From Pusillimonas sp. TS35 (GTDB lineage: Bacteria; Pseudomonadota; Gammaproteobacteria; Burkholderiales; Burkholderiaceae_B): DNA of 64,000 bases. The notes under the pieces were generated by a model. It searched no databases. It worked only from the letters and a program-made list of their open reading frames with translations, and had not been told where the DNA came from. Positions 1 to 8,304 of the stretch are shown here, in pieces. How positions within the stretch are numbered: the first letter of the stretch is position 1; each line of letters starts with the position of its first letter. The position numbers were made by a program, and so were the translations under genes. The stretch is taken from positions 326,269 to 390,268 of the forward strand of contig NZ_WWER01000005.1 of the NCBI RefSeq assembly GCF_009857885.1, in the 5' to 3' direction.

Positions 1-907
1 GCAGCGTAACCGACGTGGGGCATTGGTGGCTGGGTGTGACAAAGATATAGTCGCAGGTGCGCAGCGCCGGGGTAATACATAGCCCTTGCTCATCAACGGG
101 CAGCGGCAGCAGCCGCTCCGTACGATGGGCGAAAATATTGCGTGCATCAGGGTAGCCGGGGTCTTCCATACCCACCACGGTATGGTTGTGCATCAGCAAG
201 TCGGCCAACAGATACAGCGCGTGCTGCGCGCCCACCGTGACTACAATCTCGTCGGCTTCCGCCCACACGCCCCGTCTTGGCAGCACCTGGCTGCGGATTT
301 CCTCAATCAGCGCCGGGTCGTCATGGGTGATGAGGTCGGGCGCCCAACTCTTGATATCGAGTACCGACAACGCCCGCGTACAGCACTCGCGCCATTCCGC
401 AGTAGGAAACTGCCCAGGGTCGAACTGCGCATACACAAACGGGTAGGGCATGCTTTGCCAGTTCTCGGGCTTGACAATGTTGCGCTGCCTCGACGGGTGG
501 AACACCAGGCGCTGATGCCAAGTGGCCACACGCCAGGGCTGCTCGGCTGGTTCTGGTTGGCGTGGCGCCTCACCTTGCACATGATTGCGCAGCACGTCGT
601 CGGCCACGAAATGGCCGCTGCGCTCGCGTGACACCAGATAGCCTTCGGCCACTAACTGCTGATAGGCAAATACAACCGTGTTGCGCGCCACCCCCAGACT
701 GTCGGACAACTGTCGGCTGGATGGCGCCGGCGTGCCCGCTGGCAGATGGCCGCTCAGGATCGCCGACACCAGCATTTGCCGGATGCGGCCCTGCAGGCTG
801 AGGTTCGGATCACTGACACGATCGAACAAAGGCTGCCATTGCACAGCGGCCGTCGAACTGACGGCCGCCTGAGGTGCAGGAGAAGTGGTCAGATTTTTCC
901 CTTCCAT
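1..907 (-). CDS. tauR: MocR-family (GntR/aminotransferase) regulator, TauR-like, 3' truncated by window edge
   Basis: The reading frame stays open from an ATG at 907 to the window edge (about 302 codons), so the C-terminus is missing. Residues about 25-100 form a GntR winged helix (GRIRQMLVSAILSGHLPAG, then a helix with SSRQLSDSLGVARNTV). This is followed by the start of an aminotransferase-like fold (VVTVGAQHALYLLADLL, EDPGYPDARN, FVTPSHQCPT). That is the MocR architecture, in which PLP and an amino compound control DNA binding. The start lies 19 bases inside the end of tauC, suggesting translational coupling. TauR is the best name because the gene follows tauABC and the family's TauR members control taurine use. 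Another MocR ligand cannot be excluded. Confidence 0.8.
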   Translation of the reverse strand, partial: MEGKNLTTSPAPQAAVSSTAAVQWQPLFDRVSDPNLSLQGRIRQMLVSAILSGHLPAGTPAPSSRQLSDSLGVARNTVVFAYQQLVAEGYLVSRERSGHFVADDVLRNHVQGEAPRQPEPAEQPWRVATWHQRLVFHPSRQRNIVKPENWQSMPYPFVYAQFDPGQFPTAEWRECCTRALSVLDIKSWAPDLITHDDPALIEEIRSQVLPRRGVWAEADEIVVTVGAQHALYLLADLLMHNHTVVGMEDPGYPDARNIFAHRTERLLPLPVDEQGLCITPALRTCDYIFVTPSHQCPTSVTL

Positions 908-1740
908 GGTATGAGTACGCGCTCGAGATAGCGCAGCAACAAGTCGAAAATCAGGGCGAAAAAGCCTATCACTATTATGCCCATAATTACAGTGTCGCTG
1001 GCGAGATATTGTGCCGCGTTCAGTACCATGAAACCTAAGCCGCGCGCCGCCGCCACCATTTCGGCCGCCACCAGCGTCGTCCAACCGACCCCAATGCCAA
1101 TACGCATACCCGTGAAAATCTCGGGCAAGGCTGCCTTGAGGATCACATGGAAGATGATTTGGCGGCTAGATCCGCCCATGGCATATGCCGCGTGGATCTG
1201 CTCGATGGACACCGATTTGACCCCCGCACGAGCGGCAATCGCCATCGGCGCGAAGATCGCCAGATAAATCAGGAAGACCTTCGGAAACTCCCCAATGCCA
1301 AACCAGATGATCACCAGCGGCAAATAAGCCAAGGGCGGCAGGGGACGGTAAAACTCGATCACCGGATCGCACAGGCCGCGCACGACCCGGTTCACGCCCA
1401 TCAGGATGCCGATCGGCACGGCAGTGACCAGTGCCAGAAAGAATGCGCCCATGACGCGGCCCAAGCTGGCTGTGGTGTGCTCGAAAAGCGTGGAGTTCGC
1501 GACGCCGATCGTGACGGCTTCGACGAATTTTTCCCATACCGCGAATGGCGACGGTAGGAAAATCGGCTTGATCCAGCCCATGCTGGTCACGAGAAACCAC
1601 AGCGCGATCAGTGCCACGGCTGTCATGAAGCTGATAAAGCCACTGTAGCCAGCGCCCGGGGCGCCATAGACTTTCCCCGGCGTGGCGGGCTTGCGGGCAA
1701 ACAGGCCGCGAGCGTGCGAGGGGGTGATTTGCTTAGACAT
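889..1740 (-). CDS. tauC: Taurine ABC transporter permease TauC
   Basis: A 283-residue inner-membrane permease of the TauC/SsuC/NrtB type (E. coli TauC is about 275 residues). It has about six hydrophobic segments and the cytoplasmic EAA-like loop around IHAAYAMGGSSRQIIFHVIL that docks the ATPase. The start chosen is the ATG at 1740, which overlaps the tauB stop by eight bases (ATGTCTAA). A longer frame to 1845 lies wholly inside tauB and adds residues unlike the family. It works with TauA and TauB to import taurine or related sulfonates. Taurine rather than another alkanesulfonate is inferred from TauA and the neighbouring MocR gene. Confidence 0.88.
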   Translation of the reverse strand: MSKQITPSHARGLFARKPATPGKVYGAPGAGYSGFISFMTAVALIALWFLVTSMGWIKPIFLPSPFAVWEKFVEAVTIGVANSTLFEHTTASLGRVMGAFFLALVTAVPIGILMGVNRVVRGLCDPVIEFYRPLPPLAYLPLVIIWFGIGEFPKVFLIYLAIFAPMAIAARAGVKSVSIEQIHAAYAMGGSSRQIIFHVILKAALPEIFTGMRIGIGVGWTTLVAAEMVAAARGLGFMVLNAAQYLASDTVIMGIIVIGFFALIFDLLLRYLERVLIPWKGKI

Positions 1741-2575
1741 GAAGTAGGGCCGGTTCGCCGGCTTCGCGTTCGTCGCCATAGATAATTCCCAATACTGTTT
1801 CGCGCATCTGGATGAAGTCCTTGCTGGATTTGATCGCGCGGGCATCGCGCGATTCCAGGAAACGCTTGTTGAAGTCCAGTTCGTACATATTGGTGATGCG
1901 TCCGGGGCGAGGCGACATCACAATCAGCTTGGACCCGAGAAACAGTGCTTCCTCCACACTGTGCGTAATAAAGAAGAACATCTTGTGGGTGTGCTGCCAT
2001 ACATCGAGCAGCAGTTCCTGGATGGTTTCCCGCGACAGAGCATCCAGCGCGGCCATCGGCTCATCCATCAGCAGCATGGCCGGGTTGCAGGTAAGCGCGC
2101 GGGCGATCCCCACGCGTTGCTGCATGCCGCCAGACAACTGGTAAATCATATGGCGGTGAAAATCCTGCAGACCGACCAGTTCGAGATTGCGCGCGGCAAT
2201 GGTATGGCGGGTTTTCTTGTCCACACCCTGTAGTTTCAGGCCGAACTCTGTGTTGTCGATCACATTCAGCCAGGGCAGCAGGGCGTGTTTCTGGAACACG
2301 ACGCCGCGGTCCGGGCCCGGCCCCACGACGGGCTGGCCTCCCAGCAGCAACTCGCCGGAAGTTGGCGACAGGAAGCCGGCCAGTACATTGAGCAGGGTGG
2401 TTTTGCCGCAGCCAGAGGCCCCAAGCGCGACGACGAATTCGCCGGGCGGGATTTCCAGGTTGACGTTCTGCAGCGCGGTCACCGAACCCCCACCTTGCTG
2501 AGCAGGGTAAGTGACGCTTACACCTTTGATGCTCATGGCAGGCATGGACTGCCCCATGGAAGTGGGTGCTGTCAT
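1733..2575 (-). CDS. tauB: Taurine ABC transporter ATP-binding protein TauB
   Basis: A 280-residue ABC ATPase that powers the TauABC importer at the cytoplasmic membrane. Visible motifs in order are Walker A GASGCGKTTLLN (about residue 53), the Q-loop VFQKHALLPWLN, the signature LSGGMQQRVGIARAL, Walker B LLMDEPMAALD and the switch histidine ITHSVEEA. The start has a good ribosome site (AAGGAG). tauB lies 66 to 112 bases after tauA depending on how the ends are counted and overlaps tauC, so tauABC reads as one operon. Close relatives SsuB and NrtD share these motifs. The taurine call rests on the adjacent TauA. Confidence 0.9.
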   Translation of the reverse strand: MTAPTSMGQSMPAMSIKGVSVTYPAQQGGGSVTALQNVNLEIPPGEFVVALGASGCGKTTLLNVLAGFLSPTSGELLLGGQPVVGPGPDRGVVFQKHALLPWLNVIDNTEFGLKLQGVDKKTRHTIAARNLELVGLQDFHRHMIYQLSGGMQQRVGIARALTCNPAMLLMDEPMAALDALSRETIQELLLDVWQHTHKMFFFITHSVEEALFLGSKLIVMSPRPGRITNMYELDFNKRFLESRDARAIKSSKDFIQMRETVLGIIYGDEREAGEPALLHV

Positions 2576-2641
2576 GATGGTGTCTCCTTGTTGATGAATC
2601 CGTCCGCCGGGAAGCCCCGGCGGCGGCTTTCTACTTACTTA

Positions 2642-3688
2642 TTACTTCACTTCTTTGGCCGCGGCTTCGGCAAACGAGGCATTCACAAACGGCGTGTAGT
2701 CGTCCAGCGCTTTGTTGATCTGGCGCTGGTCTTTCAGGAAGTTGGCGCTGGCGGTGAACGCCTTGGCTGCGCCACCGTCTTTGCCGCCGCCCAGCCAAGT
2801 GGCGGAAGCCTGTTCTGCCGCATCGGGGAAGATCAGCAGCTTGAGCGCGGACAGAATGTCCTCGGGCTTGCCGCCGATCATCTTGACAATACCCTTGATC
2901 TCGGGAGAGTCAGCCGTGAGGGTGGCGGCCTTCTTGTTGTAGTCGCGATAGGACTCGGCCAGAACCTTGGTGAATGCGGCCATGAACTTCGGGTTCTTGG
3001 CCGCCCATTCCTTGTCGACCACTAGGCCATCAAAGGTCGGCACGCTTTTGGCGCCGATCTCGGCCGAATCCGCGATCGTCTTGCCGGTTTTCTGGATTTC
3101 TGTCAGCGCAGGCGGCCAGACATAGGCGGCATCAATGTCGCCGCGCTGCCAGGCGGCGACGATCTGCGGCGGCTGCATATTCAGGATCTGTACATCCTTG
3201 GCCGGGATTTTCCAGATGTCCTTCATTGCCACCAGCAGGTGGAAGTGCGAGGTGGAGACGAACGGCACCCCCACCTTCTTGCCCACGATGTCCTGGGGTT
3301 TCTCGATGCCCGAGCCGTTGCGGGCAACCAGCGCTTCAGACTTGCCGATGTTGTCGAGGATCCAGAACAGCTGCATGTCCACGCCGCGCGTGGTGGCCGC
3401 CGTAATACCTGTGGAACCCAGCACGCCCACCGGTACGTCACGGGACGCGAAGGCGCTCGAAATGTCGCCCGCCGAGCTGAACTGGCGCCAATCGACCTTG
3501 TAGCCGGCCTCCTTGAGTGCCTTGTCGAAACTGCCGTCGGCGATACTGCTGACGAAAGGCCCGACGATTTGCTGATAACCGACGACAACTTTGGTTTGGG
3601 CCAATGCATTTGAACCGGCCAGGGCGAGTGCCCCAGCGGCCAGACCGAACATGGCAAACCTGCGTACACGGGGAATTACCGGGATCAT
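2642..3688 (-). CDS. tauA: Taurine ABC transporter periplasmic binding protein TauA
   Basis: A 348-residue periplasmic binding protein with a signal peptide (basic start, hydrophobic core FAMFGLAAGALALAG, cleavage near NALAQ). It resembles E. coli TauA over its length: VDWRQFSSAGDI, GNIG/SEALV-type segment, VPFVSTSHFHLL, NMQPPQIVAAWQRGDIDAAYVWPPA. It captures taurine in the periplasm and delivers it to TauBC. The start at 3688 is preferred because GGAG sits eight bases upstream; an in-frame ATG at 3700 would add four residues. It is the first gene of the tauABC-tauR operon, and candidate TauR operators lie just upstream. No taurine-degrading enzyme is in the window. Confidence 0.9.
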   Translation of the reverse strand: MIPVIPRVRRFAMFGLAAGALALAGSNALAQTKVVVGYQQIVGPFVSSIADGSFDKALKEAGYKVDWRQFSSAGDISSAFASRDVPVGVLGSTGITAATTRGVDMQLFWILDNIGKSEALVARNGSGIEKPQDIVGKKVGVPFVSTSHFHLLVAMKDIWKIPAKDVQILNMQPPQIVAAWQRGDIDAAYVWPPALTEIQKTGKTIADSAEIGAKSVPTFDGLVVDKEWAAKNPKFMAAFTKVLAESYRDYNKKAATLTADSPEIKGIVKMIGGKPEDILSALKLLIFPDAAEQASATWLGGGKDGGAAKAFTASANFLKDQRQINKALDDYTPFVNASFAEAAAKEVK

Positions 3689-3781
3689 GGTTGTCTCCAT
3701 TCAGGTTGAAGCGGCATAAGTGTTTTTTCTGCTCGCGACGCCGCCCATGGAAAGGATAGTGAACATTGATCCCGTTTGCGA

Positions 3782-3814
3782 CTAGGTCCAGAAGATTTAA
3801 TTCTATAGAACCAG
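3782..3814 (-). promoter_or_regulatory. Candidate TauR operator: two direct repeats upstream of tauA
   Basis: On the minus strand CTGGTTCTAT (3814-3805) and CTGGACCTAG (3791-3782) are same-orientation repeats whose starts are 23 bases apart. From memory, TauR of Rhodobacter capsulatus binds direct repeats of CTGGACYTAA; the second copy matches 9 of 10 and the first 7 of 10. They lie 94-126 bases upstream of the tauA start. A weak -10-like CACTAT follows at 3761-3756, and its -35 position would overlap the end of the proximal repeat, as expected for an activated promoter. This is an inference from motif and position. Confidence 0.5.
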
Positions 3815-3853
3815 TTTTTCGCCTTTGGACTGCTTAATGTCTCAATATCTTGG

Positions 3854-3891
3854 GCTGGCGCTGTGTACGGCATGCCGTACGCAGCGCCAGC
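3854..3891. repeat. Near-perfect 38-base palindrome between LOG gene and tauA
   Basis: Two 19-base arms beginning GCTGGCGCTG and ending CAGCGCCAGC pair at all but one position, a G-U in RNA, with CATG at the centre. It lies 45 bases after the stop of the LOG gene, so it may end that transcript, but no U-run follows on the minus strand. It could instead be a protein site or a cruciform. Its function is unknown. Confidence 0.75.
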
Positions 3892-3935
3892 GGCCTCCGG
3901 CCTTAAGGGTAAATGCCGATGCCTTTCGGGACGGC

Positions 3936-4616
3936 TTATTCCGGAAGTACCGGGGCCGTTTCGCGTTCGTGGGAAAATTGGGCGCAGAACATCTCTATAC
4001 GCCGCATGGCCAGGTCGACATCGTCGGTAATCATGAGCAGGTTGATGTCATTGGGCCCAATCAGCTTGTGGGTGAGCAACTGGCTGCGGATCCAGTCGAT
4101 GAGGCCAGCCCAGAAGTGGGTACCGATCAGGATAATGGGCGCCGGCGGCACCTTGCCGGTTTGTACAAGTGTCATGACTTCAAACAATTCGTCCAGGGTG
4201 CCAAAGCCACCTGGCAGCGCAATATAGGCAGCGCTGTGCATGAAGAAAGTGGCCTTGCGGGAATAGAAATACTCGAAATTGAGGCTGTGCGTCTGGTAAT
4301 GATTGTTGCTGGTTTCGTGAGGCAGTTTAATATTGAGGCCTACGCTTTTGCCGCCCGCCTCGAAGGCGCCTTTGTTGGCGGCTTCCATGATGCCGGGGCC
4401 GCCGCCGGCAATGACGGTGAACCCGGCCTTTGCCAGGCGGGTGCCTATGGTTTCACTGAGCAGGTAATAAGGAGAATCTGGGCGCAAGCGCGCACTGCCG
4501 AAAATGCTGACCCCCCAGCCGATTTCCTTTAGGGTGTCGGCCGCGGTTTGCAACTCTGACATAATCCCCGGGATCTGCTGTGAAGCGGTCAGACGGACTA
4601 TTTTATTGTTTGACAT
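3936..4616 (-). CDS. LOG-family protein (TIGR00730), likely nucleotide 5'-monophosphate phosphoribohydrolase
   Basis: A 226-residue Rossmann-like protein with the LOG-family motif PGGFGTLDE (about residues 134-142) and an upstream GGGPGIMEAANKGA segment that binds the nucleotide phosphate. The family cleaves the N-glycosidic bond of (cytokinin) nucleoside monophosphates and was long misannotated as lysine decarboxylase. The ATG at 4616 shares two bases with the polA start on the other strand. An internal ATG at 4562 (residue 19, reading MSELQTAADTL) would free the polA leader and is a real alternative. The protein is cytosolic, and its physiological substrate in this organism is unknown. Confidence 0.85.
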   Translation of the reverse strand: MSNNKIVRLTASQQIPGIMSELQTAADTLKEIGWGVSIFGSARLRPDSPYYLLSETIGTRLAKAGFTVIAGGGPGIMEAANKGAFEAGGKSVGLNIKLPHETSNNHYQTHSLNFEYFYSRKATFFMHSAAYIALPGGFGTLDELFEVMTLVQTGKVPPAPIILIGTHFWAGLIDWIRSQLLTHKLIGPNDINLLMITDDVDLAMRRIEMFCAQFSHERETAPVLPE

Positions 4617-7332
4617 GAAAAAAACCTTGTTACTTGTAGATGGGTCCAGCTATTTATATCGCGCCTATCACGCAATGCCGGATCTTCGTAATGCCAGCGG
4701 GCAACCGACGGGCGCCCTGTATGGTGTCATTTCTATGTTACGGAGACTGATCCAGGATTACAAGGCAGACTATGCCGCCTGCGTTTTCGATGCACGCGGC
4801 AAGACATTCCGCGAGGATCTGTATCCGCTGTACAAAGGAAACCGCCCCTCTATGCCTGAGGAACTGGCGGCGCAGATTCCCGCCATACACGAGGCGGTTT
4901 CAGCCATGGGCTGGCTCGTGCTGTCGGTGGAAGGGGTGGAGGCCGATGACATTATTGGCACCCTGGCCGTCCGAGCCACGCAACAGGGTGTGCAAACGGT
5001 GATCTCCACGGGCGACAAAGACTTGGCGCAACTCGTCAACGAACATGTGCAGCTCGTTAATACCATGAGCGGCGAAACGCAGGATGTCGATGGGGTCATT
5101 CGCAAGTTTGGGGTGCGCCCAGCGCAAATCATAGACTTTCTGATGCTGACTGGCGACGCGGTGGACAATGTGCCGGGCGTGGCCAAAGTAGGCCCGAAGA
5201 CGGCGGCCAAATGGCTGAGCCAGTACCAAACGGTGGATGAGCTGGTTGCCCATGCCGAAGACATCAACGGTGTGGCCGGCAAAAACCTGCGCGAAGCCAT
5301 CCCCAACTTTGCCATGACGCGTGAACTGCTGACGGTAAAAACTGATTGCAGCATCCCAGATATCGGACCTGATCTGAACGCTTTGGTTCCCCGCGCCACT
5401 GACAAGGATGCTCTGGTTCGGCTTTACGAGGAATTTGGTTTTCGCACGTGGTTGCGCGAACTCACCGGCGATCCCACGCGCATCCCCGCCCAGGATAGCC
5501 GCCAGCCGCCTGGGCAGCCGGAGGCACCCGCCGAAACCCGCTACGAAACCATTCTCGATTGGGATGCGTTCGAGCGCTGGCTGGCGAGCATTCGCACTGC
5601 CGATCTTGTGGCGCTGGACACTGAAACCACCTCGCTTGACCCTATGTGCGCCAGCCTGGTGGGCATGTCTCTGTCTGTCGAGCCAGGTGTGGCCTGCTAT
5701 ATACCGGTGGCTCATCGGGGGCCTGACCGAGTGGCCCAGCTACCCAAGGCTGAGGTGTTGGCACGGCTCAAGCCCTGGCTCGAAGACGCCAGCGCCCGCA
5801 AACTGCTGCACAACGCCAAGTACGATACGCATGTATTGCTCAACGAGGGCATCGCGTTGGCCGGCGTCGCCGAAGACACCATGCTTCAGGCCTACGTGCT
5901 CGAATCGCACCGCCGCGTCAACATGGAAGAGCTGGCGCAGCGCTGGCTGGGCCGTACCGGCTTGTCTTATGAAGACTTGTGCGGCAAGGGTGCGAAGCAA
6001 ATCTGCTTCGATGAAGTCGAGGTCGACAAAGCCACCCAATACGGCAGCGAAGATGCCGACTTCACCCTGCAACTGCACCATACACTGCGGCCCCGCGTGG
6101 CAGCCGACCCTGGCCTGGAGTTCATCTACAAGCTCGAAATCGACGTTTCCCGTGTGTTGGCCATTGTCGAGCACAATGGTGTGCGCATTGATGCAGGTGT
6201 GCTGGCGACGCAAAGCAGCGAGCTTGGCCGGCAGTTGATCGATTTCGAGCAAAAGGCCTATGCCCTGGCCGGCCAGCCCTTCAACCTCAACTCGCCCAAG
6301 CAATTGGGCGAGATCCTCTTCCAGCGCATGGGTTTGCCAGTGGTGCGCAAAACCGCCAGTGGCGCGCCTTCCACAGACGAGGACGTACTAAGCAAGCTGG
6401 CGCGCGACTATCCTTTGCCAGCCCTGCTGCTCGACTATCGCGGGGTGGCCAAGCTCAAGTCCACCTATACCGACAAGCTGCCGCGCATGATCAATGCCAG
6501 GACGGGGCGAGTGCACACGCGCTATGCACAGGCGGCCGTCATCACGGGCCGGCTCGCGTCCTCAGATCCTAACCTGCAGAACATACCTGTGCGCACCGGC
6601 GAAGGGCGGCGCGTGCGCACCGCCTTCATTGCCAGCGGCGGCAGCATCGTTTCGGCGGATTACTCGCAAATCGAGCTGCGCGTGATGGCGCATGTTTCCG
6701 ACGACGAAAACCTGCGTGCCGCTTTCGAGCGCGGCGATGACATCCACCGTGCCACGGCGGCCGAGGTGTTTGGTGTTGCGCAGGATGACGTCACGGCGGA
6801 CCAGCGCCGTGCCGCCAAGGCGATCAACTTCGGGCTCATCTATGGCATGGGCGAATTTGGCCTGGCGGCCAATCTGGGCATCACCCGCGACGCAGCTCGC
6901 TCCTACATTGATCGCTATTTTGCCCGCTATCCGGGTGTTGCGGCCTATATGGAGCAGACCAAGGCGATGGCGCGAGAGCTGGGCTATGTCGAGACCGTGT
7001 TCGGGCGCCGACTGTGGCTGCCCGACTTGCGCGGCGCCAAGGGGCCGCGTCAGGCTGCCGCCGAACGGGCAGCCATCAATGCGCCCATGCAGGGTACGGC
7101 GGCGGATCTGATTAAGATGGCCATGGTAAAGGTGCAAGATTGGCTCGAGCAGGAAAAGTTGAAAGCACTGCTGGTCATGCAGGTGCACGACGAACTTGTG
7201 CTTGACGTGCCGACCGACGAAGTCGATCGCGTGGCCCGGCAATTACCGCAGCTGATGGCTGGTGTGGCGTCGCTCAGCGTGCCGCTGGTGGCCGAAGTCG
7301 GAGTCGGACCAAACTGGGAGCAGGCGCACTGA
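4615..7332 (+). CDS. polA: DNA polymerase I
   Basis: A 905-residue protein, close to the 928 of E. coli. The N-terminal 5'-3' nuclease begins at MKKTLLLVDGSSYLYRAYHA and includes VEADDIIGTLA and STGDKDLAQLV. A 3'-5' exonuclease with the DEDD-type DTET pair at about residue 335 suggests active proofreading. The polymerase domain has motif A SADYSQIELR (about 681), the O-helix RRAAKAINFGLIYGMG and motif C QVHDELVLD (about 856). It processes Okazaki fragments and fills repair gaps. The start at 4615 matches the family's N-terminus; the longer frame from 4504 only overlaps the LOG gene. There is no clear ribosome site, and the promoter must lie within the divergent LOG gene. Confidence 0.97.
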   Translation: MKKTLLLVDGSSYLYRAYHAMPDLRNASGQPTGALYGVISMLRRLIQDYKADYAACVFDARGKTFREDLYPLYKGNRPSMPEELAAQIPAIHEAVSAMGWLVLSVEGVEADDIIGTLAVRATQQGVQTVISTGDKDLAQLVNEHVQLVNTMSGETQDVDGVIRKFGVRPAQIIDFLMLTGDAVDNVPGVAKVGPKTAAKWLSQYQTVDELVAHAEDINGVAGKNLREAIPNFAMTRELLTVKTDCSIPDIGPDLNALVPRATDKDALVRLYEEFGFRTWLRELTGDPTRIPAQDSRQPPGQPEAPAETRYETILDWDAFERWLASIRTADLVALDTETTSLDPMCASLVGMSLSVEPGVACYIPVAHRGPDRVAQLPKAEVLARLKPWLEDASARKLLHNAKYDTHVLLNEGIALAGVAEDTMLQAYVLESHRRVNMEELAQRWLGRTGLSYEDLCGKGAKQICFDEVEVDKATQYGSEDADFTLQLHHTLRPRVAADPGLEFIYKLEIDVSRVLAIVEHNGVRIDAGVLATQSSELGRQLIDFEQKAYALAGQPFNLNSPKQLGEILFQRMGLPVVRKTASGAPSTDEDVLSKLARDYPLPALLLDYRGVAKLKSTYTDKLPRMINARTGRVHTRYAQAAVITGRLASSDPNLQNIPVRTGEGRRVRTAFIASGGSIVSADYSQIELRVMAHVSDDENLRAAFERGDDIHRATAAEVFGVAQDDVTADQRRAAKAINFGLIYGMGEFGLAANLGITRDAARSYIDRYFARYPGVAAYMEQTKAMARELGYVETVFGRRLWLPDLRGAKGPRQAAAERAAINAPMQGTAADLIKMAMVKVQDWLEQEKLKALLVMQVHDELVLDVPTDEVDRVARQLPQLMAGVASLSVPLVAEVGVGPNWEQAH

Positions 7333-7454
7333 GGCCCGGCGCTTGCTGCTTGCTCCCGTGCGGGGGCGAACATTACATCCGGGCGCTCCTGCAACGGCCG
7401 GTTCGTCATTGAACGGTGCGGCGCCCATCCGCAAGCGACCTAAGAGGAGGTGCA

Positions 7455-8240
7455 ATGTCTTATTCGACCATTACCGGCAGTACCGCTGCCGCGATCCACA
7501 CCCCGGCTGAAGGCCTGCGTGCAGGCGTGGTGGAGATTCCCGCCAAGGATACCGCCCTGCAGGCTTACTACGCGGTCCGCGAAGGCGTGGCGCACCCACC
7601 CATTATCCTGGTGGTGCAGGAAATCTTCGGCGTGCATGAGCACATCAAAGATATTTGTCGTCGCTTTGCGCATGAGGGCTATCTGGCCGTTGCGGTCGAA
7701 CTCTACCAGCGCCAGGGCGACCCCTCGGCATACAGCGAGATGAACCGCTTGATCGAGGACATCGTTGCCCGTGTGCCTGACGAGCAAGTGCTGACCGACC
7801 TGGACGCGGCCGCGCGCTGGGCGGTGGCACAGGGTGGAGATGGCGCCCGGCTTGGGATAACGGGTTTCTGCTGGGGCGGGCGTATTGTGTGGTTGTACTG
7901 CGCCCATAACCCCGCCTGCAAGGCAGGGGTAGCGTGGTACGGGCGCCTCACGCGCGGGCATGGGCCGCTGCAGGTGCGCAACCCGCTCGATGTTGCCCGC
8001 GATCTGCTCGCGCCGGTGTTGGGATTGTATGGCGGCGAAGACACGGGAATACCCTTGGACGATGTGTGGCGCATGGAGGCCGCGCTCGAAGAAGGGGGGG
8101 CCGCATCCAAAGCCTCGCACATGAAAGTGTATGATCGCTCGGGTCATGCTTTCTTTGCCGACTATCGCCCCAGCTATAACGCCGAAGATGCCGCTGATGC
8201 GTGGCAGAAGACGTTGGACTGGTTCGAGCGTCATCTGTAG
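7455..8240 (+). CDS. Dienelactone hydrolase family protein
   Basis: A 261-residue alpha/beta hydrolase. The start at 7455 follows a strong ribosome site (AGGAGG); the open frame from 7416 has no such support. The expected triad is visible: nucleophile Cys in GITGFCWGGR, Asp in GLYGGEDTGIP and His in DRSGHAFFADYRP. True dienelactone hydrolases open the lactone of chloroaromatic pathways, but many homologues have other or unknown substrates. No aromatic degradation genes adjoin it. It sits alone 122 bases after polA and converges on the phosphate symporter gene, so the specific substrate cannot be assigned. Confidence 0.85.
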   Translation: MSYSTITGSTAAAIHTPAEGLRAGVVEIPAKDTALQAYYAVREGVAHPPIILVVQEIFGVHEHIKDICRRFAHEGYLAVAVELYQRQGDPSAYSEMNRLIEDIVARVPDEQVLTDLDAAARWAVAQGGDGARLGITGFCWGGRIVWLYCAHNPACKAGVAWYGRLTRGHGPLQVRNPLDVARDLLAPVLGLYGGEDTGIPLDDVWRMEAALEEGGAASKASHMKVYDRSGHAFFADYRPSYNAEDAADAWQKTLDWFERHL

Positions 8241-8304
8241 GCGTGCCCCGCGCTACGGGTGATGCGCCCGCCGTCGCCGTTACCGCGCGCGGCCCTGGCG
8301 CGGG

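Noticed and set aside
3825..3837. Third TauR site TTGGACTGCTTAA on the plus strand
   Set aside because: It is in the opposite orientation and has two extra bases relative to the motif.
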